Of a DNA stretch of 64,000 nt, positions 1 to 12,200 are shown one piece after another. The stretch comes from Myotis daubentonii. Lineage: Eukaryota > Chordata > Mammalia > Chiroptera > Vespertilionidae. Location: contig NC_081846.1 of the NCBI RefSeq assembly GCF_963259705.1, positions 96,422,641-96,486,640 of the forward strand, read 5' to 3'. Position 1 is the stretch's first letter, and every line of letters begins with the position of its first letter. The position numbers and the translations under genes were made by a program. A model generated the notes under the pieces. It searched no databases. It was not told the DNA's origin and saw only the letters and a program-made list of their open reading frames with translations.

Positions 1-463
1 TTGGTAAAACTGTTAAAATACACAATGAGAGTTCCCAGAAATGATTAAAACCGTGGAAGAAACACTTCAAGTACACGTAAACAGATTTTAACTACATTTA
101 CTGTTGAATTCAATCACGGATGTTTCCAGTGGAAAGCTGTGAAATGACGAAAATACTGGTAATGTTTACAAATCTGGGTACTTCGGGTCGCGTTTTCACG
201 GGACTGTGCTTTCAATTATTAAGAGTTCATGTTTACAGAGCTCAGAATAGGTGTCTAAAGCCTTGGAATGACGAGAATAGTGTTTATGTTTACAATATAG
301 GAGGATTGGGTTCGGCGTTTTTTTTTTTTGTGATTCAGTTAAAATGGTGACGGTTCTAGTAAATACTTCTAAGCAAACTGCCTAATTTTGGTAAAACTGT
401 TAAAATACACAATGAGAGTTCCCAGAAATGATTAAAAACGTGGAAGAAACACTTCAAGTACAC

Positions 464-681
464 GTAAACAGATTCTTACTACATTTAATGTCATATTCAA
501 TCATGGAGGTTTCCAGGGGAAAGCTGTGGAATGATGAAAATACTGGTAATGTTTACAAGTCCGGGTACTTCCGGTCGCGTTTTCACGGTTCTGTGCTTTC
601 AGTTATTAAGAGTTCATGTTTACAGAGCTCAGAATTGGTGTCTAAAGCCTTGGAATGGCGAGAATAGTGTTTATGTTTACA
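464..681 (+). promoter_or_regulatory. Cluster of four TGTTTAC motifs (example monomer M2)
   Basis: In M2 the core TGTTTAC occurs at 550-556, 617-623 and 674-680 on the plus strand, and as GTAAACA at 464-470 (the same core on the minus strand). All four recur in most monomers at the same places, except that type 3 changes the first plus-strand copy to TATTTAC and type 4 changes the second to TGTTTAG. The core fits the published forkhead (FOX) consensus RYAAAYA. Binding is not shown. The plus-strand copies, 67 and 57 bp apart, could instead be remains of shorter ancestral subrepeats. Confidence 0.3.
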
Positions 682-1158
682 ATTAAGGAGGATTGGGTTC
701 GGCGTTTTTGTGTGTGAATCAGTTAAAATGGTGACGGTTCTAGTAAATACTTCTAAGCAAACTGCCTAATTTTGGTAAAACTGTTAAAATACACAATGAG
801 AGTTCCCAGAAATGATTAAAAACGTGGAAGAAACACTTCAAGTTCACGTAAATAGATTCTTACTACATTTACTGTTGAATTCAATCACGGAGGTTTCCCG
901 TGGAAAGCTGTGAAATGACGAAAATACTGGTAATGTTTACAAATCTGGGTACTTCGGGTCGCGTTTTCACGGGACTGTGCTTTCAATTATTAAGAGTTCA
1001 TGTTTACAGAGCTCAGAATAGGTGTCTAAAGCCTTGGAATGACGAGAATAGTGTTTATGTTTACAATATAGGAGGATTGGGTTCGGCGTTTTTTTTTTTT
1101 GTGATTCAATTAAAATGGTGACGGTTCTAGTAAATACTTCTAAGCAAACTGCCTAATT

Positions 1159-3084
1159 TTGGTAAAACTGTTAAAATACACAATGAGAGTTCCCAGAAAT
1201 GATTAAAACCGTGGAAGAAACACTTCAAGTACACGTAAATAGATTCTTACTACATTTACTGTCGAATTCAATCATGGAGGGTTCCCGTGGAAAGCTGTGA
1301 AATGACGAAAATACTGGTAATGTTTACAAATCTGGGTACTTCGGGTCGCGTTTTCACGGGACTGTGCTTTCAATTATTAAGAGTTCATGTTTACAGAGCT
1401 CAGAATAGGTGTCTAAAGCCTTGGAATGACGAGAATAGTGTTTATGTTTACAATATAGGAGGATTGGGTTCGGCGTTTTTTTTTTTTGTGATTCAGTTAA
1501 AATGGTGACGGTTCTAGTAAATACTTCTAAGCAAACTGCCTAATTTTGGTAAAACTGTTAAAATACACAATGAGAGTTCCCAGAAATGATTAAAAACGTG
1601 GAAGAAACACTTCAAGTACACGTAAACAGATTCTTACTACATTTAATGTCATATTCAATCATGGAGGTTTCCAGGGGAAAGCTGTGGAATGATGAAAATA
1701 CTGGTAATGTTTACAAGTGCGGGTACTTCCGGTGGCGTTTTCACGGTTCTGTGCTTTCAGTTATTAAGAGTTCATGTTTACAGAGCTCAGAATTGGTGTC
1801 TAAAGCCTTGGAATGGCGAGAATAGTGTTTATGTTTACAATTGAGGAGGATTGGGTTCTGCGTTTTTTTTTGTGATTCAGTTAAAATGGTGACGGTTCTA
1901 GTAAATACTTCTAAGCAAACTGCCGAATTTTGGTAAAACTGTTAAAATACACAATGATAGTTCCCAGAAATGATTAAAAACGTGGAAGAAACACTTCAAG
2001 TACACGTAAACAGATTCTTACTACATTTAATGTCGTATTCAATCACGCAAGTTTCCAGGGGAAAGCTGTGGAATGACGAAAATACTGGTAATGTTTACAA
2101 GTCCTGGTACTTCCGGTGGCCTTTTCACGGTTCTGTGCTTTCAGTTATTAAGAGTTCATGTTTACAGAGCTCAGAATTGGTGTCTAAAGCCTTGGAATGG
2201 CGAGAATAGTGTTTATGTTTACAATTAAGGAGGATTTGTTTCGGCGTTTTTGTGAGTGAATCAGTTAAAATGGTGACGGTTCTAGTAAATACTTCTAAGC
2301 AAACTGCCACTTTTTGGTAAAACTGTTAAAATACACAATGAGAGTTCCCAGAAATGATTAAAAACGTGGAAGAAACACTTCAAGTACACGTAAATAGATT
2401 CTTACTACATTAACTGTCGAATTCAATCATGGAGGTTTCCCGTGGAAAGCCATGAAATGACGAAAATACTGGTAATATTTACAACTCCGGGTACTTCGGA
2501 TGGCGTTTTCACGGGACTGTGCTTTCAATTATTAAGAGTTCATGTTTACAGAGCTCAGAATTGGTGTGTAAAGCCTTGGAATGACGAGAATAGTGTTTAT
2601 GTTTACAATTAAGGAGGATTGGGTTCGGCGTTTTTGTGTGTGATTCAGTTAAAATGGTGACGGTTCTAGTAAATACTTCTAAGCAAACTGCCTAATTTTG
2701 GTAAAACTGTTAAAATACACAATGAGAGTTCCCAGAAATGATTAAAACCGTGGAAGAAACACTTCAAGTACACGTAAACAGATTTTAACTACATTTACTG
2801 TTGAATTCAATCACGGATGTTTCCAGTGGAAAGCTGTGAAATGCCGAAAATACTGGTAATGTTTACAAATCTGGGTACTTCGGGTCGCGTTTTCACGGGA
2901 CTGTGCTTTCAATTATTAAGAGTTCATGTTTACAGAGCTCAGAATAGGTGTCTAAAGCCTTGGAATGACGAGAATAGTGTTTATGTTTACAATATAGGAG
3001 GATTGGGTTCGGCGTTTTTTTTTTTTGTGATTCAGTTAAAATGGTGACGGTTCTAGTAAATACTTCTAAGCAAACTGCCTAATT
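1159..3084 (+). repeat. Block A HOR copy 1 (5 monomers)
   Basis: This copy covers M4-M8. Compared with the next copy it lacks one type 2 monomer. M4 matches M9, M5 matches both M10 (3' part) and M11, and M6-M8 match M12-M14. The extra M10 in the following copy has an M2-like 5' part (AAGTCCGGG) and an M5-like 3' part (TTGAGGAGG, TTCTGCG). This fits unequal exchange within type 2 monomers. Confidence 0.8.
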
Positions 3085-5394
3085 TTGGTAAAACTGTTAA
3101 AATACACAATGAGAGTTCCCAGAAATGATTAAAACCGTGGAAGAAACACTTCAAGTACACGTAAATAGATTCTTACTACATTTACTGTCGAATTCAATCA
3201 TGGAGGGTTCCCGTGGAAAGCTGTGAAATGACGAAAATACTGGTAATGTTTACAAATCTGGGTACTTCGGGTCGCGTTTTCACGGGACTGTGCTTTCAAT
3301 TATTAAGAGTTCATGTTTACAGAGCTCAGAATAGGTGTCTAAAGCCTTGGAATGACGAGAATAGTGTTTATGTTTACAATATAGGAGGATTGGGTTCGGC
3401 GTTTTTTTTTTTTGTGATTCAGTTAAAATGGTGACGGTTCTAGTAAATACTTCTAAGCAAACTGCCTAATTTTGGTAAAACTGTTAAAATACACAATGAG
3501 AGTTCCCAGAAATGATTAAAAACGTGGAAGAAACACTTCAAGTACACGTAAACAGATTCTTACTACATTTAATGTCATATTCAATCATGGAGGTTTCCAG
3601 GGGAAAGCTGTGGAATGATGAAAATACTGGTAATGTTTACAAGTCCGGGTACTTCCGGTGGCGTTTTCACGGTTCTGTGCTTTCAGTTATTAAGAGTTCA
3701 TGTTTACAGAGCTCAGAATTGGTGTCTAAAGCCTTGGAATGGCGAGAATAGTGTTTATGTTTACAATTGAGGAGGATTGGGTTCTGCGTTTTTTTTTGTG
3801 ATTCAGTTAAAATGGTGACGGTTCTAGTAAATACTTCTAAGCAAACTGCCGAATTTTGGTAAAACTGTTAAAATACACAATGATAGTTCCCAGAAATGAT
3901 TAAAAACGTGGAAGAAACACTTCAAGTACACGTAAACAGATTCTTACTACATTTAATGTCATATTCAATCATGGAGGTTTCCAGGGGAAAGCTGTGGAAT
4001 GATGAAAATACTGGTAATGTTTACAAGTGCGGGTACTTCCGGTGGCGTTTTCACGGTTCTGTGCTTTCAGTTATTAAGAGTTCATGTTTACAGAGCTCAG
4101 AATTGGTGTCTAAAGCCTTGGAATGGCGAGAATAGTGTTTATGTTTACAATTGAGGAGGATTGGGTTCTGCGTTTTTTTTTGTGATTCAGTTAAAATGGT
4201 GACGGTTCTAGTAAATACTTCTAAGCAAACTGCCGAATTTTGGTAAAACTGTTAAAATACACAATGATAGTTCCCAGAAATGATTAAAAACGTGGAAGAA
4301 ACACTTCAAGTACACGTAAACAGATTCTTACTACATTTAATGTCGTATTCAATCACGCAGGTTTCCAGGGGAAAGCTGTGGAATGACGAAAATACTGGTA
4401 ATGTTTACAAGTCCTGGTACTTCCGGTGGCCTTTTCACGGTTCTGTGCTTTCAGTTATTAAGAGTTCATGTTTACAGAGCTCAGAATTGGTGTCTAAAGC
4501 CTTGGAATGGCGAGAATAGTGTTTATGTTTACAATTAAGGAGGATTTGTTTCGGCGTTTTTGTGAGTGAATCAGTTAAAATGGTGACGGTTCTAGTAAAT
4601 ACTTCTAAGCAAACTGCCACTTTTTGGTAAAACTGTTAAAATACACAATGAGAGTTCCCAGAAATGATTAAAAACGTGGAAGAAACACTTCAAGTACACG
4701 TAAATAGATTCTTACTACATTAACTGTCGAATTCAATCATGGAGGTTTCCCGTGGAAAGCCATGAAATGACGAAAATACTGGTAATATTTACAACTCCGG
4801 GTACTTCGGATGGCGTTTTCACGGGACTGTGCTTTCAATTATTAAGAGTTCATGTTTACAGAGCTCAGAATTGGTGTGTAAAGCCTTGGAATGACGAGAA
4901 TAGTGTTTATGTTTACAATTAAGGAGGATTGGGTTCGGCGTTTTTGTGTGTGATTCAGTTAAAATGGTGACGGTTCTAGTAAATACTTCTAAGCAAACTG
5001 CCTAATTTTGGTAAAACTGTTAAAATACACAATGAGAGTTCCCAGAAATGATTAAAACCGTGGAAGAAACACTTCAAGTACACGTAAACAGATTTTAACT
5101 ACATTTACTGTTGAATTCAATCACGGATGTTTCCAGTGGAAAGCTGTGAAATGCCGAAAATACTGGTAATGTTTACAAATCTGGGTACTTCGGGTCGCGT
5201 TTTCACGGGACTGTGCTTTCAATTATTAAGAGTTCATGTTTACAGAGCTCAGAATAGGTGTCTAAAGCCTTGGAATGACGAGAATAGTGTTTATGTTTAC
5301 AATATAGGAGGATTGGGTTCGGCGTTTTTTTTTTTTGTGATTCAGTTAAAATGGTGACGGTTCTAGTAAATACTTCTAAGCAAACTGCCTAATT
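3085..5394 (+). repeat. Block A HOR copy 2 (6 monomers, 2310 bp)
   Basis: This copy covers M9-M14 in the type order 1, 2, 2, 2, 3, 1. Its last four monomers repeat M5-M8 at 2310 bp. In this stretch I noticed only isolated base differences by eye, for example CACGCAGG at M12 against CACGCAAG at M6. Confidence 0.85.
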
Positions 5395-6340
5395 TTGGTA
5401 AAACTGTTAAAATACACAATGATAGTTCCCAGAAATGATTAAAAACGTGGAAGAAACACTTCAAGTACACGTAAACAGATTCTTACTACATTTAATGTCG
5501 TATTCAATCACGCAGGTTTCCAGGGGAAAGCTGTGGAATGACGAAAATACTGGTAATGTTTACAAGTCCTGGTACTTCCGGTGGCGTTTTCACGGTTCTG
5601 TGCTTTCAGTTATTAAGAGTTCATGTTTACAGAGCTCAGAATTGGTGTCTAAAGCCTTGGAATGGCGAGAATAGTGTTTATGTTTACAATTAAGGAGGAT
5701 TTGTTTCGGCGTTTTTGTGAGTGAATCAGTTAAAATGGTGACGGTTCTAGTAAATACTTCTAAGCAAACTGCCACTTTTTGGTAAAACTGTTAAAATACA
5801 CAATGAGAGTTCCCAGAAATGATTAAAAACGTGGAAGAAACACTTCAAGTACACGTAAATAGATTCTTACTACATTAACTGTCGAATTCAATCATGGAGG
5901 TTTCCCGTGGAAAGCCATGAAATGACGAAAATACTGGTAATATTTACAACTCCGGGTACTTCGGATGGCGTTTTCACGGGACTGTGCTTTCAATTATTAA
6001 GAGTTCATGTTTACAGAGCTCAGAATTGGTGTGTAAAGCCTTGGAATGACGAGAATAGTGTTTATGTTTACAATTAAGGAGGATTGGGTTCGGCGTTTTT
6101 GTGTGTGATTCAGTTAAAATGGTGACGGTTCTAGTAAATACTTCTAAGCAAACTGCCTAATTTTGGTAAAACTGTTAAAATACACAATGAGAGTTCCCAG
6201 AAATGATTAAAACCGTGGAAGAAACACTTCAAGTACACGTAAACAGATTTTAACTACATTTACTGTTGAATTCAATCACGGATGTTTCCAGTGGAAAGCT
6301 GTGAAATGACGAAAATACTGGTAATGTTTACAAATCTGGG
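5395..6340 (+). repeat. Block A HOR copy 3 (truncated, M15-M17)
   Basis: This copy repeats M12-M14 at an offset of 1155 bp. In M15 the GTGGCG variant replaces the GTGGCC seen in M6 and M12. The match ends inside M17, which starts like M14 (GATTTTAAC, CACGGATGTTTCC, AAATCTGGG) and then switches to ACTTCCGGTGGCG and ACTGTGGTTTC, variants of the following 3-monomer block. The end coordinate marks that switch and is approximate. Confidence 0.75.
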
Positions 6341-9234
6341 TACTTCCGGTGGCGTTTTCACGGGACTGTGGTTTCAATTATTAAGAGTTCAAGTTTACAG
6401 AGCTCAGAATTGGTGTCTAAAGCCTTGGAATGGCGAGAATAGTGTTTATGTTTACAATTAAGGAGGATTGGGTTTGGCGTTTTTGTGTGTGGATCAGTTA
6501 AAATGGTGACGGTTCTAGTAAATACTTCTAAGCAAACTGCCTAATTTTGGTAAAACTGTTAAAATACACAATGAGAGTTCCCAGAAATGATTAAAAACGT
6601 GGAAGAAACACTTCAAGTACACGTAAACAGATTCTTACTACATTTACTGTCGAATTCAATCACGGAGGGTTCCCGTGGAAAGGTGTGAAATGACGAAAAT
6701 TCTGGTAATGTTTACAAATACGGGTACTTCCGGTGGCGTTTTCACGGGACTGTGGTTTCAATTATTAAGAGTTCAAGTTTACAGCGCTCAGAATTGGTGT
6801 CTAAAGCCTTGGAATGGCGAGAATAGTGTTTATATTTACAATTAAGGAGGATTGGTTTCGGCGTTTTTGTGTGTGAATCAGTTAAAATGGTGACGGTTCT
6901 AGTAAATACTTTTACGCAAACTGCCTAATTTTGGTAAAACTGTTAAAATACACAATGAGAGTTCCCAGAAATGATTAAAACCGTGGAAGAAACACTTCAA
7001 GTACACGTAAACAGATTTTAACTACATTTACTGTCGAATTCAATCACGGAGGTTTCCAGTGGAAAGCTGTGAAATGACGAAAATACTGGTAATGTTTACA
7101 AGTCTTGGTACTTCCTGTGGCGTTTTCACCGGACTGTGCTTTTAATTATTAAGAGTTCATGTTTACAGAGCTCAGATTTGGTGTCTAAAGCCTTGGAATG
7201 GCGAGAATAGTGTTTATGTTTACAATTAAGGAGGATTGGGTTCGGCGTTTTTGTGTGTGATTCAGTTAAAATGGTGACTGTTCTAGTAAATACTTCTAAG
7301 CAAATTGCCTAATTTTGGTAAAACTGTTAAAATACACAATGAGAGTTCCCAGAAATGATTAAAACCGTGGAAGAAACACTTCAAGTACACGTAAACAGAT
7401 TTTAACTACATTTACTGTCGAATTCAATCACGGAGGTTTCCAGTGGAAAGCTGTGATATGACGAAAATACTAGTAATGTTTACAAATACGGGTACTTCCG
7501 GTGGCGTTTTCACGGGACTGTGGTTTCAATTATTAAGAGTTCAAGTTTACAGAGCTCAGAATTGGTGTCTAAAGCCTTGGAATGGCGAGAATAGTGTTTA
7601 TGTTTACAATTAAGGAGGATTGGGTTCGGCGTTTTTGTGTGTGGATCAGTTAAAATGGTGACGGTTCTAGTAAATACTTCTAAGCAAACTGCCTAATTTT
7701 GGTAAAACTGTTAAAATACACAATGAGAGTTCCCAGAAATGATTAAAAACGTGGAAGAAACACTTCAAGTACACGTAAACAGATTCTTACTACATTTACT
7801 GTCGAATTCAATCACGGAGGGTTCCCGTGGAAAGCTGTGAAATGACGAAAATTCTGGTAATGTTTACAAATACGGGTACTTCCGGTGGCGTTTTCACGGG
7901 ACTGTGGTTTCAATTATTAAGAGTTCAAGTTTACAGCGCTCAGAATTGGTGTCTAAAGCCTTGGAATGGCGAGAATAGTGTTTATATTTACAATTAAGGA
8001 GGATTGGTTTCGGCGTTTTTGTGTGTGAATCAGTTAAAATGGTGACGGTTCTAGTAAATACTTTTACGCAAACTGCCTAATTTTGGTAAAACTGTTAAAA
8101 TACACAATGAGAGTTCCCAGAAATGATTAAAACCGTGGAAGAAACACTTCAAGTACACGTAAACAGATTTTAACTACATTTACTGTCGAATTCAATCACG
8201 GAGGTTTCCAGTGGAAAGCTGTGAAATGACGAAAATACTGGTAATGTTTACAAGTCTTGGTACTTCCTGTGGCGTTTTCACCGGACTGTGCTTTCAATTA
8301 TTAAGAGTTCATGTTTACAGAGCTCAGATTTGGTGTCTAAAGCCTTGGAATGGCGAGAATAGTGTTTATGTTTACAATTAAGGAGGATTGGGTTCGGCGA
8401 TTTTGTGTGTGATTCAGTTAAAATGGTGACTGTTCTAGTAAATACTTCTAAGCAAACTGCCTAATTTTGGTAAAACTGTTAAAATACACAATGAGTGTTC
8501 CCAGAAATGATTAAAACCATGGAAGAAACACTTCAAGTACACGTAAACAGATTTTAACTACATTTACTGTCGAATTCAATCACGGAGGTTTCCAGTGGAA
8601 AGCTGTGAAATGATGAAAATACTGGTAATGTTTACAAATACGAGTACTTCCGGTGGCGTTTTCACGGGACTGTGGTTTCAATTATTAAGAGTTCATGTTT
8701 ACAGAGCTCAGAATTGGTGTCTAAAGCCTTGGAATGGCGAGAATAGTGTTTATGTTTACAATTAAGGAGGATTGGGTTTGGCGTTTTTGTGTGTGGATCA
8801 GTTAAAATGGTGACGGTTCTAGTAAATACTTCTAAGCAAACTGCCTAATTTTGGTAAAACTGTTAAAATACACAATGAGAGTTCCCAGAAATGATTAAAA
8901 ACGTGGAAGAAACACTTCAAGTACACGTAAACAGATTCTTACTACATTTACTGTCGAATTCAATCACGGAGGTTTCCAGTGGAAAGCTGTGAAATGACGA
9001 AAATACTGGTAATGTTTACAACTCCTGGTACTTCCTGTGGCGTTTTCACGGGACTGTGCTTTCAATTATTAAGAGTTCATGTTTACAGAGCTCAGATTTG
9101 GTGTCTAAAGCCTTGGAATGGCGAGAATAGTGTTTATGTTTACAATTAAGGAGGATTGGGTTCGGCGTTTTTGTGTGTGATTCAGTTAAAATGGTGATTG
9201 TTCTAGTAAATACTTCTAAGCAAACTGCCTAATT
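6163..9234 (+). repeat. Block B: 3-monomer HOR, 1152 bp
   Basis: Monomer starts are 6163, 6547, 6931, 7315, 7699, 8083, 8467 and 8851, every one 384 bp. M18 and M19 recur as M21 and M22 at exactly 1152 bp, sharing rare markers: GTTCAAGTTTACAGCGC, TATATTTACAATTAAGG, ACTTTTACGCAAACTG and GTCTTGGTACTTCCTGTGG. M17, M20 and M23 hold the first place in each copy and share ACTGTGGTTTC. The third copy (8467-9234) has only two monomers. M24 starts like M18 (AACGTGG, GATTCTTAC) and continues like M19 (TTCCTGTGG), so one monomer was probably lost by exchange between the two. Confidence 0.88.
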
Positions 9235-12200
9235 TTGGTAAAACTGTTAAAATACACAATGAGAGTTCCCAGAAATGATTAAAACCGTGGAAGAAACACT
9301 TCAAGTACATGTAAACAGATTTTAACTACATTTTCTGTTGAATTCAATCACGGAGGTTTCCAGTGGAAAGGTGTGAAATGACGAAAATACTGGTAATGTT
9401 TACAAATACGGGTACTTCCGGTGGCGTTTTCACGGGATTGTGCTTTCAATTATTAAGAGTTCATGTTTACAGAGCTCAGAATAGGTGTCTAAATTCTTGG
9501 AATGACGAGAATAGTGTTTATGTTTACAATATAGGAGGATTGGGTTCGGCGTTTTTTTTTTTGTGATTCAGTTAAAATTGTGACGGTTCTAGTAAATACT
9601 TCTAAGCAAACTGCCTAATTTTGGTAAAACTGTTAAAATACACAATGATAGTTCCCCGAAATAATTAAAAACGTGGAAGAAACACTTCAAGTTCACGTAA
9701 ACAGATTCTTACTACATTTACTGTCGAATTCAATCACGGAGGGTTCCCGTGGAAAGCTGTTAAATGACTAAAATACTGGTAATGTTTACAAGTCCGGGTA
9801 CTTCCGGTGGCGTTTTCACGGTTCTGTGCTTTCAGTTATTAAGAGTTCATGTTTACAGAGCTCAGAATTGGTGTGTAAAGCCTTGGAATGACGAGAATAG
9901 TGTTTATGTTTACACTTAAGGAGGAATGGGTTCGGCGTTTTTTTGTGTGAATCAGTTAAAATGGTGAAGGTTTCAGTAAATACTTCTAAGCAAACTGTCT
10001 AATTTTGGTAAAACTGATAAAATACACAATGAGAGTTCCCAGAAATGATTAAAACCGTGGAAGAAACATTTCAAGTACATGTAAACAGATTTTAACTACA
10101 TTTACTGTTGAATTCAATCATGGAGGTTTCCAGTGGAAAGCTGTGAAATGACGAAAATACTGGTAATGTTTACAAATACGGGTACTTCCGGTGGCGTTTT
10201 CACGGGACTGTGCTTTCAATTATTAAGAGTTCATGTTTACAGAGCTCAGAATTGGTGTCTAAAGCCTTGGAATGACGAGAATAGTGTTTATGTTTACAAT
10301 TAAGGAGGATTGGGTTCTGCGTTTTTTTGTGTGATTCAGTTAAAATGGTGACGGTTCTAGTAAATACTTCTAAGCAAACTGCCGAATTTTGGTAAAACTG
10401 TTAAAATACACAATGATAGTTCCCAGAAATGATTAAAAACGTGGAAGAAACACTTCAAGTACACGTAAATAGATTCTTACTACATTAACTGTCGAATTCA
10501 ATCATGGAGGTTTCCCGTGGAAAGCCATGAAATGACGAAAATACTGGTAATATTTACAACTCCGGGTACTTCGGGTGGCGTTTTCACGGGACTGTGCTTT
10601 CAATTATTAAGAGTTCATGTTTACAGAGCTCAGAATTGGTGTGTACAGCCTTGGAATGACGAGAATAGTGTTTATGTTTACAATTAAGGAGGATTGGGTT
10701 CGGCGTATTTGTGTGTGATTCAGTTAAAATGGTGACGGTTCTAGTAAATACTTCTAAGCAAACTGCCTAATTTTGGTAAAACTGTTAAAATACACAATGA
10801 GAGTTCCCAGAAATGATTAAAACCGTGGAAGAAACACTTCAAGTACACGTAAACAGATTTTAACTACATTTACTGTTGAATTCAATCACGGAGGTTTCCA
10901 GTGGAAAGCTGTGAAATGACGAAAATACTGGTAATGTTTACAAATCTGGGTACTTCGGGTCGCGTTTTCACGGGACTGTGCTTTCAATTATTAAGAGTTC
11001 ATGTTTACAGAGCTCAGAATAGGTGTCTAAAGCCTTGGAATGACGAGAATAGTGTTTATGTTTACAATATAGGAGGATTGGGTTCGGCGTTTTTTTTTTT
11101 TTGTGATTCAGTTAAAATGGTGACGGTTCTAGTAAATACTTCTAAGCAAACTGCCTAATTTTGGTAAAACTGTTAAAATACACAATGAGAGTTCCCATAA
11201 ATGATTAAAAACGTGGAAGAAACACTTCAAGTACACGTAAACAGATTCTTACTACATTTAATGTCATATTCAATCATGGAGGTTTCCAGGGGAAAGCTGT
11301 GGAATGATGAAAATACTGGTAATGTTTACAAGTCCGGGTACTTCCGGTGGCGTTTTCACGGTTCTGTGCTTTCAGTTATTAAGAGTTCATGTTTACAGAG
11401 CTCAGAATTGGTGTCTAAAGCCTTGGAATGGCGAGAATAGTGTTTATGTTTACAATTAAGGAGGATTGGGTTCGGCGTTTTTGTGTGTGATTCAGTTAAA
11501 ATGGTGACTGTTCTAGTAAATACTTCTAAGCAACCTGCCTAATTTTGGTAAAACTGTTAAAATACACAATGAGAGTTCCCAGAAATGATTAAAACCGTGG
11601 AAGAAACACTTCAAGTACACGTAAACAGATTTTAACTACATTTACTGTCGAATTCAATCACGGAGGTTTCCAGTGGAAAGCTGTGAAATGACGAAAATTC
11701 TGGTAATGTTTACAAATCTGGGTACTTCGGGTCGCGTTTTCACGGGACTGTGCTTTCAATTATTAAGAGTTCATGTTTACAGAGCTCAGAATAGGTGTCT
11801 AAAGCCTTGGAATGACGAGAATAGTGTTTATGTTTACAATATAGGAGGATTGGGTTTGGCGTTTTTGTGTGTGAATCAGTTAAAATGGTGACGGTTCTAG
11901 TAAATACTTCTAAGCAAACTGCCTAATTTTGGTAAAACTGTTAAAATACACAATGAGAGTTCCCAGAAATGATTAAAAACGTGGAAGAAACACTTCAAGT
12001 ACACGTAAATAGATTCTTACTACATTTACTGTCGAATTCAATCACGGAGGGTTCCCGTGGAAAGCTGTGAAATGACGAAAATTCTGGTAATGTTTACAAA
12101 CCCGGGTACTTCGGGTGGCGTTTTCACGGGACTGTGCTTTCAATTATTAAGAGTTCATGTTTACAGAGCTCAGATTTGGTGTGTAAAGCCTTGGAATGAT

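Larger units (their letters stand above)
1..6162 (+). repeat. Block A: variants of a 6-monomer HOR (2310 bp)
   Basis: Monomer starts are 1, 388, 772, 1159, 1546, 1930, 2314, 2698, 3085, 3472, 3856, 4240, 4624, 5008, 5395 and 5779. M5-M8 (1546-3084) match M11-M14 (3856-5394) at an offset of 2310 bp, including rare variants such as GCCGAAAA in M8 and M14, GTCCTGGTAC in M6 and M12, and GCCACTTTTTGG at the end of M6 and M12. M12-M14 match M15 to the 5' part of M17 at an offset of 1155 bp. The block therefore reads as a 5-monomer, a 6-monomer and a truncated 3-monomer version of one unit, after the leading monomers M1-M3. All copies are direct repeats. Confidence 0.9.

Noticed and set aside
120..350. 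Repeated 60-86-codon reading frames (MESCEMTK..., MIKNVEETLQ..., and a minus-strand 61-codon frame at 2125-2310) as protein genes
   Set aside because: They recur only because the monomer recurs. Two overlapping frames cover the same bases, neither resembles a domain I know, and the end of the MESCEMTK frame changes with poly-T length (endings such as FFFFVIQLKW, FFFFL or a CDSVKM extension). Types 1 and 4 break the MIKN frame with a stop. No promoter, splice or poly-A signals tie them to a gene.
4435..4620. Minus-strand 61-codon frame repeated at 2125, 4435 and 5590
   Set aside because: It occurs only where M6-type monomers recur (offsets 2310 and 1155 bp), so it follows the HOR and gives no independent evidence of coding.
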